Shown here: positions 61,601-64,000 of the stretch, in pieces
Numbering within the stretch: position 1 is the stretch's first letter
Layout: each line of letters begins with the position of its first letter
Assembly: GCA_021324395.1 (NCBI GenBank)
Contig: JAJPJG010000021.1
Span: 53,087 to 117,086 of the forward strand
Direction of reading: 5' to 3'
Length of the DNA stretch: 64,000 bases
Source of the DNA: Spartobacteria bacterium
GTDB lineage: Bacteria; Verrucomicrobiota; Verrucomicrobiia; Chthoniobacterales; Chthoniobacteraceae
The notes under the pieces: generated by a model
The model's input: only the letters and a program-made list of their open reading frames with translations
Told to the model about the DNA's origin: nothing
Databases searched by the model: none
Made by a program: the position numbers and the translations under genes

Positions 61601-64000
61601 GCGTGAAAGCCGACAACGACCGCGGCAAACGCGTGAAAGTTGTCTCGGTCGTTCACGGCAACCAGGCCATCCAGCCGGCGAATTACATCCAAAGCCTCAT
61701 CAATACAGGCTCCAGCTCCGGCTATTATCGCCCGCTCGATGTGCATGAGGCCTACAACGTGCCGCTGACCTTGCACGTTACTCCGACGCTCGCGTCTGCA
61801 ATCCAGTGGGCGAAATCGAGCACCGCGCCGGCGGACGTCCGTCGCGATGGACCGTCGATGAATATGCGTATCGGCACCATGATCGGCGCGGGACAAATCG
61901 ATCTGCTCGGCAGCACATTCAGCGATCACATGATGCCGTATTATTCGCGGCAGTATAATCGCGATAACGTCTCGCTCGCGAATCAGACCCTCACGAGCAT
62001 CTTCGGCGCCGCTCCGTCAAATCGTGTCTTCTGGACGCCGGAACGCGTTTCCGACGCAGGCAGTTCGAGTGACGTGGACGGTGTCGGCGTTATCGAAAAA
62101 GTCGCCGACCTCGGCTACGGCTACACGTTCATCGACCAGATGCGGCATGTCTTCAAATGGTTCGGCCGCAACTCCGCACTCGGCAATGACGGCTATCGCA
62201 TCAACCGCATCAACGGCGTGAATTGCTTTGTCATCAATGACAGCGTCAGCTCGCAGCTTTTCACCAATAACGACAACGGCGTGCCGACATTGCTGCGCGA
62301 ATTGCTCAACAAAAAAGCGCGCAACGGCCAGCAGGATCAGGTCGTCGTTTTCGTCAACGACTGGGAGAACTTCACCGACAAAGCGAAAGCGGATGCTTAC
62401 GACAAAAACATCCGCTGGCTCGCGAGCCACCCGTGGATTCAGATCGTGACTCCGGATCAAATCGCGAGCGGACAGGTCGATCTTTCGCAGCCGCCGGATG
62501 GACAGGGCGACACGTTCGGCACGGTGGATCGCGGAACAGGCCAGGTGCTGGCGAAAACCTCGAAAGACTGGATCGACCACGCCACCGAGGAAAGCTATGA
62601 CAACTGGTATAACGGCTCATCGCTGGAAGAGAGCCTGAATGGCAAAGTGTTTGATATTCGTGCAGGTGCGCCGGTGGGCACTGCATTCGGCCTCGTCGGC
62701 AGCGGCGGCATCTCAAATACCGCATGGACCGCCGTCACCGCGTTGAGCGGCAGCAATGGCACGCTCGCGAGCCTCGCCCGCGGCACCGCCCACGCGGCGA
62801 CTTTCGAGACTGCGTTCCATGACCAGACCAACAATGACCTGACGAAGTTCAGCATCGGCACCTACGTGAATCCCGACACTTCGGGAACGATGCAGAAGCT
62901 CTCCAATTTCTCGAAATACGCGCAGTCGCAACTGCGCAGCGCCGCGGTTTACACAAAGGTCAACGCGTGGGCCAACTCCGCCCGCGGCGGCGCCTACACG
63001 ACGAGCGCGGTCGCGGAATCGGTGGACATCGATCTCGATGGCGAGCCCGAGTATCTGCTCTACAATGACCGCATCTTCGCGATGTTCGAGCGCGAAGGCG
63101 GGCGCATGACGAATGCATGGGTGCGCGACATCAACACGGGCGACGTGTTGCAGGTCGTCGGCAATCCGCTCAGCTATTCCGGCAGCGAGACGGAAGACGA
63201 GGGGAACGTCCACCTCGGCAGCGCCACCGGCACCGCGGCTTATCGCACGAGCGGGTTCAAGGATTGGTTCGCCACCGGCGCCAGCGATGCGCTCGCGTAT
63301 GTGAACAATCTTTTCACCGTTACCTCCGCTACCAACGGCATCGGCTGGAAATTCACGAGCAGCGACGGAAAGGTGACGAAGACCATTAACCTCGCGCCGC
63401 GTGCCTCGAAACTCGACGCGCTCTACAACCTCGGCGCCGGCGTCGGGCCGCTCTACGTCCGCTTCGGCATGTCACCGAATCTTTTCGACCTGCTCCTCAA
63501 CGGCCAGAAAAACATGGGCATCATCGACGACCAGGTGAACGGCGAAATCAGCGTGATGGATAACGACGGCACGCACAACGTCCGCACCTTCATCAAATAC
63601 GCCGGCACCGGATTGAACGCCTCCTACAATCGCTCGGCCGTCGATCGGCCGAACGGATCCGGCTTTGACAGCATCAACATGCGCAACCAGGCGCAGACGC
63701 AGCAGCTCGAGATCAGCGGCACCAGCGGCATGGCCTTCTCCATCGGCTTCCAGACCGGCTCCACGGTCTCGATCGACAGCGAAGGCGCGGGCATCCCCGA
63801 TTGGTGGCGGCAGCAATATTTCGGTCACGCCGACGCGCGCGCCTCCGACCTTTCGCGTGCAAATGACGACGCCGATGGCGACGGCAAGACGAACCTGCAG
63901 GAATACATCCTCGGCACCAATCCGACCGTGAAAGATGCCGTGTTGCCGCTGCTCCGCATCAGCAACAACGCACAGGCGCAATCGGTGCTGACCTTCTCCA
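55609..64000 (+). CDS. Giant secreted GH13 alpha-amylase-family enzyme with second GH57-like domain (3' end cut by window edge)
   Basis: The frame is open from GTG 55609 to the window end, at least 2797 residues. An in-frame ATG at 55549 or 55663 could also start it; GTG gives a signal peptide (FRFAAIATLFAMLCGALTT). The GH13 domain has all four conserved regions: DNIMNH (119), GLRLDAVKH (nucleophile Asp 275), FGEH (Glu 350) and SHDND (His/Asp 411-412). Beta modules follow to 1320, then TSP3-type calcium repeats (DTDGDDLSDG, DTDDDGVNDG, DGDGFTNLQEY) to about 1725. A glucodextranase-type beta domain (about 1730-1990) precedes a GH57-like domain (about 2010-2290) with VFWTPERVSDAG (Glu 2145) and VVVFVNDWENFTD (Asp 2251). 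A last DWWRQQYFG...DADGDGKTNLQEY module lies at the edge. It probably degrades starch- or glycogen-like glucans outside the cell. Confidence 0.88.
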   Translation, partial: MSPPRKAFRFAAIATLFAMLCGALTTDLRGEAMLQYFNTSWSEITAKMPELAEAGYDSLWLPPPTKGSGGLSVGYDLFDRFDLGSKDQRGTIATRYGTEADLLRLIETAHRFGIRVYLDNIMNHNAFDVPGYNESTSVNIYPGFVPEDFHLKLTPEGFYRKWDNVRDWNDAWQVQHLNFSDLIDIAQEPGTTNENFGQSEGSTFPKIKFLRQPNNPEYYCYDANGNYVGFGPNNGLTAQYLQQHSDFYSEYVQDFLNRAARWEVDRTKADGLRLDAVKHVRADFFGATFGADKDFNDYGYNGQVQRQFNLSRGFNDAKFNYPGGDTFRSNLRETVFDTEKPRHNAMMFGEHLGEPPAFSDYFNSGMRLVDSQLQNNMNGILGNPSATLSGLDQSGSFGFGVSLGVMFAQSHDNDYYVRRELQLGLYLTRAGLGSIYTDGNHQAQTLSQSGGAFPRHANTNFLGQFSDPKIPNLLYIHNQFARGYQVGRWSDSDFVAYERIDKRENASMSDEDGVTMLFLMNDNYSSGQSRGFTTAFGHTAFSDDAYLYNYSSYGGGFYVFGSQLGTVIVPPGGYFAFSWRNPEETDLWAPSGGKPITILQSGSATGTLTYTRKDGPDGDPNFNPYGVTGTVAGSYSYPYTVPRVTGTDLSFVARADGSTENILMELDGGVDINSQIPLGPTTGEKRDHPPGLSTDVFLGYEQAQFVGRQYGEKFAAIDTSRCKFGSAGAETYLITSGTFNAGPANANNYDTEGGNVASWIYHEPNANTDQSVKQYIDNGSTVTIWAKTNSVGAGYRMFLYYTTDGSFPEGAGGVGRGTTQVVEMHYNHNDTGNNNWWGTSPPITKPTGDFRYKVSIFKDTTDGNSAHPVASIFPSGATPVYQKKHAMTTFQIPHFNAATALVYPHNDNGVTQTGLSEGFHVIRARAFLNRAGRASIYNTFTQVFYYDAAAPGGEVKFPGEGDTIGGSQYGVVVRTDPSVTEVWYKIVDTDANNDDTVTGASNGNGAWVLASQATPSLSVTSSYPNEWRFNYVNIPSSGSAQILVRLRELSSADSTQFADTASAPDDQAKHYTTLVRTVNTNGPLTKMFVAFPQFDGQVVDNNYVMKVWFSKSLADGTTTSDLINRFLIRIKSSDSANDLGVVQGQSNYHINYNVTSDYHELAYQLPNLYNGNPNFLHTIDVTYTPPPGGVPHESTRLVKAKPVVAITDNIVTPPEFDSDGKTYQIVLPDVANPTPDQRTVPIRVETDTNATNVTINFTLGSGTTTLTGTSGSGTSKYWDFNWTGVAQGDYQFVASVTTPNGNATNTRDAHVVFRQIVSTTKGDSDDDGLSDTIETTPTALPTTNSETWTNGQVHLWEISGKTKPNMPDTDGDDLSDGLELGWGGAIGDTSTTTDTNGDGVPNFQPDLDPPIFNTTDNANRPGGYDYYNPWPYNLNNSRTDLIAGTMTDPNKPDTDDDGVNDGYEDRTWSITTGTDGNPVYHAIHNGRVDIGVPDASGTLHVIAHPPTVYNTSKIDRIKVLGAASNAVWLETDPNNGDTDGDGSPDGQEDANHNGIVDLAIIDRNQTDVNGNFVVLATFSDFKQSVTVQGSAQGSQPVTFRYSDFCATFVEPTDGKTYTSTALDKQKLNNIFKPSGNFRTDGLDVIWLDTDPRLFSTSGDGLPDGWKIQHGLDPWDDGVVGHTNLHTGKIIANANNGPNGDPDGDGFTNLQEYINGTDPLHADTGAPPPPGSITIGPSTTTTIGGVSNDHSFTDWTINDLIALDPYDGDGSNNQGSDIYHGGDGFDSSRDMVAFYAHDGGSTSSGGDGNFYFRVDMHDLQAYAEAANLDIYVVINFGHPGTGEYNLPDQVDTGTTMGWQAVVACYSGNNGRVYLWNKNATTHSTGIGQDLSQFGVTSRDQNSANGFLKAYFNSDIDAVEFSISRQALLDAGWNGLDASDLIYQVFTTRDGTADSPQGAGDIGGRSDIRDSIRNDWIASDYWNDQANIAGANSVLRSWIGVKADNDRGKRVKVVSVVHGNQAIQPANYIQSLINTGSSSGYYRPLDVHEAYNVPLTLHVTPTLASAIQWAKSSTAPADVRRDGPSMNMRIGTMIGAGQIDLLGSTFSDHMMPYYSRQYNRDNVSLANQTLTSIFGAAPSNRVFWTPERVSDAGSSSDVDGVGVIEKVADLGYGYTFIDQMRHVFKWFGRNSALGNDGYRINRINGVNCFVINDSVSSQLFTNNDNGVPTLLRELLNKKARNGQQDQVVVFVNDWENFTDKAKADAYDKNIRWLASHPWIQIVTPDQIASGQVDLSQPPDGQGDTFGTVDRGTGQVLAKTSKDWIDHATEESYDNWYNGSSLEESLNGKVFDIRAGAPVGTAFGLVGSGGISNTAWTAVTALSGSNGTLASLARGTAHAATFETAFHDQTNNDLTKFSIGTYVNPDTSGTMQKLSNFSKYAQSQLRSAAVYTKVNAWANSARGGAYTTSAVAESVDIDLDGEPEYLLYNDRIFAMFEREGGRMTNAWVRDINTGDVLQVVGNPLSYSGSETEDEGNVHLGSATGTAAYRTSGFKDWFATGASDALAYVNNLFTVTSATNGIGWKFTSSDGKVTKTINLAPRASKLDALYNLGAGVGPLYVRFGMSPNLFDLLLNGQKNMGIIDDQVNGEISVMDNDGTHNVRTFIKYAGTGLNASYNRSAVDRPNGSGFDSINMRNQAQTQQLEISGTSGMAFSIGFQTGSTVSIDSEGAGIPDWWRQQYFGHADARASDLSRANDDADGDGKTNLQEYILGTNPTVKDAVLPLLRISNNAQAQSVLTFS

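Overview
The window looks like a chromosomal segment from a free-living member of the Verrucomicrobiota, probably near Chthoniobacter/Spartobacteria. I infer this from the mix of genes: large glycine-rich proteins with an N-terminal LExRIAPA motif, PEP-CTERM proteins, a DUF1559-like pseudopilin, a pectin-degradation locus, and TSP3-type 'GxPDWW...DGDGxTNLQEY' modules. The assignment rests on gene content only; no rRNA gene is present. I saw no tRNA, rRNA, CRISPR array, transposase or prophage.

Region 1 (1-14770, all on the minus strand) is the most striking. Two giant glycine-rich proteins (11420-14770 and 6615-11405), each starting with the LExRIAPA motif, are followed by a GAF-HlyD fusion, a HlyD adaptor, a PqqD-like/M50 protease/HlyD fusion, and a TolC-family outer membrane protein cut by the left edge. 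It reads as one transcription unit that encodes both cargo and exporter. A third LExRIAPA protein, a 26-residue-coil beta-solenoid, stands alone at 25282-27855.

Region 2 (15037-25059) is mostly housekeeping: an SDR/Nudix pair, a DUF423 membrane protein, a TPR protein, a PAS hybrid histidine kinase, the glycine cleavage genes gcvT-gcvH-gcvP, and a pseudopilin. Region 3 (28070-31324) holds two adjacent SPFH/flotillin-like proteins with triplicated N-terminal modules, flanked by a 20-bp direct repeat.

Region 4 (32421-40986, minus strand) is a pectin/rhamnogalacturonan utilisation locus: two CE12-like acetylesterases, a DUF6250-like protein, a sodium:solute symporter, a GH28-CE8 fusion, a GH43 and rhamnose mutarotase. 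Pectin would be de-acetylated, de-esterified and cut outside the cytoplasm, sugars imported by the symporter, and rhamnose anomers interconverted inside. A 21-bp minisatellite lies just upstream.

Region 5 (41584-54279) contains a NarL-type two-component pair, amtB-glnK with a near-consensus sigma-54 promoter, a duplicated membrane protein, an aldehyde dehydrogenase, PilT, a DUF883/Holin-X envelope cassette, infA, two PEP-CTERM proteins and a TPR protein. Region 6 (54290-64000) is a LacI regulator divergent from an enormous secreted enzyme with a complete GH13 catalytic set and a second GH57-like domain, running off the right edge.

Start codons were moved from the longest open frame wherever a signal peptide, family N-terminus or overlap argued for a downstream start; each change is stated.
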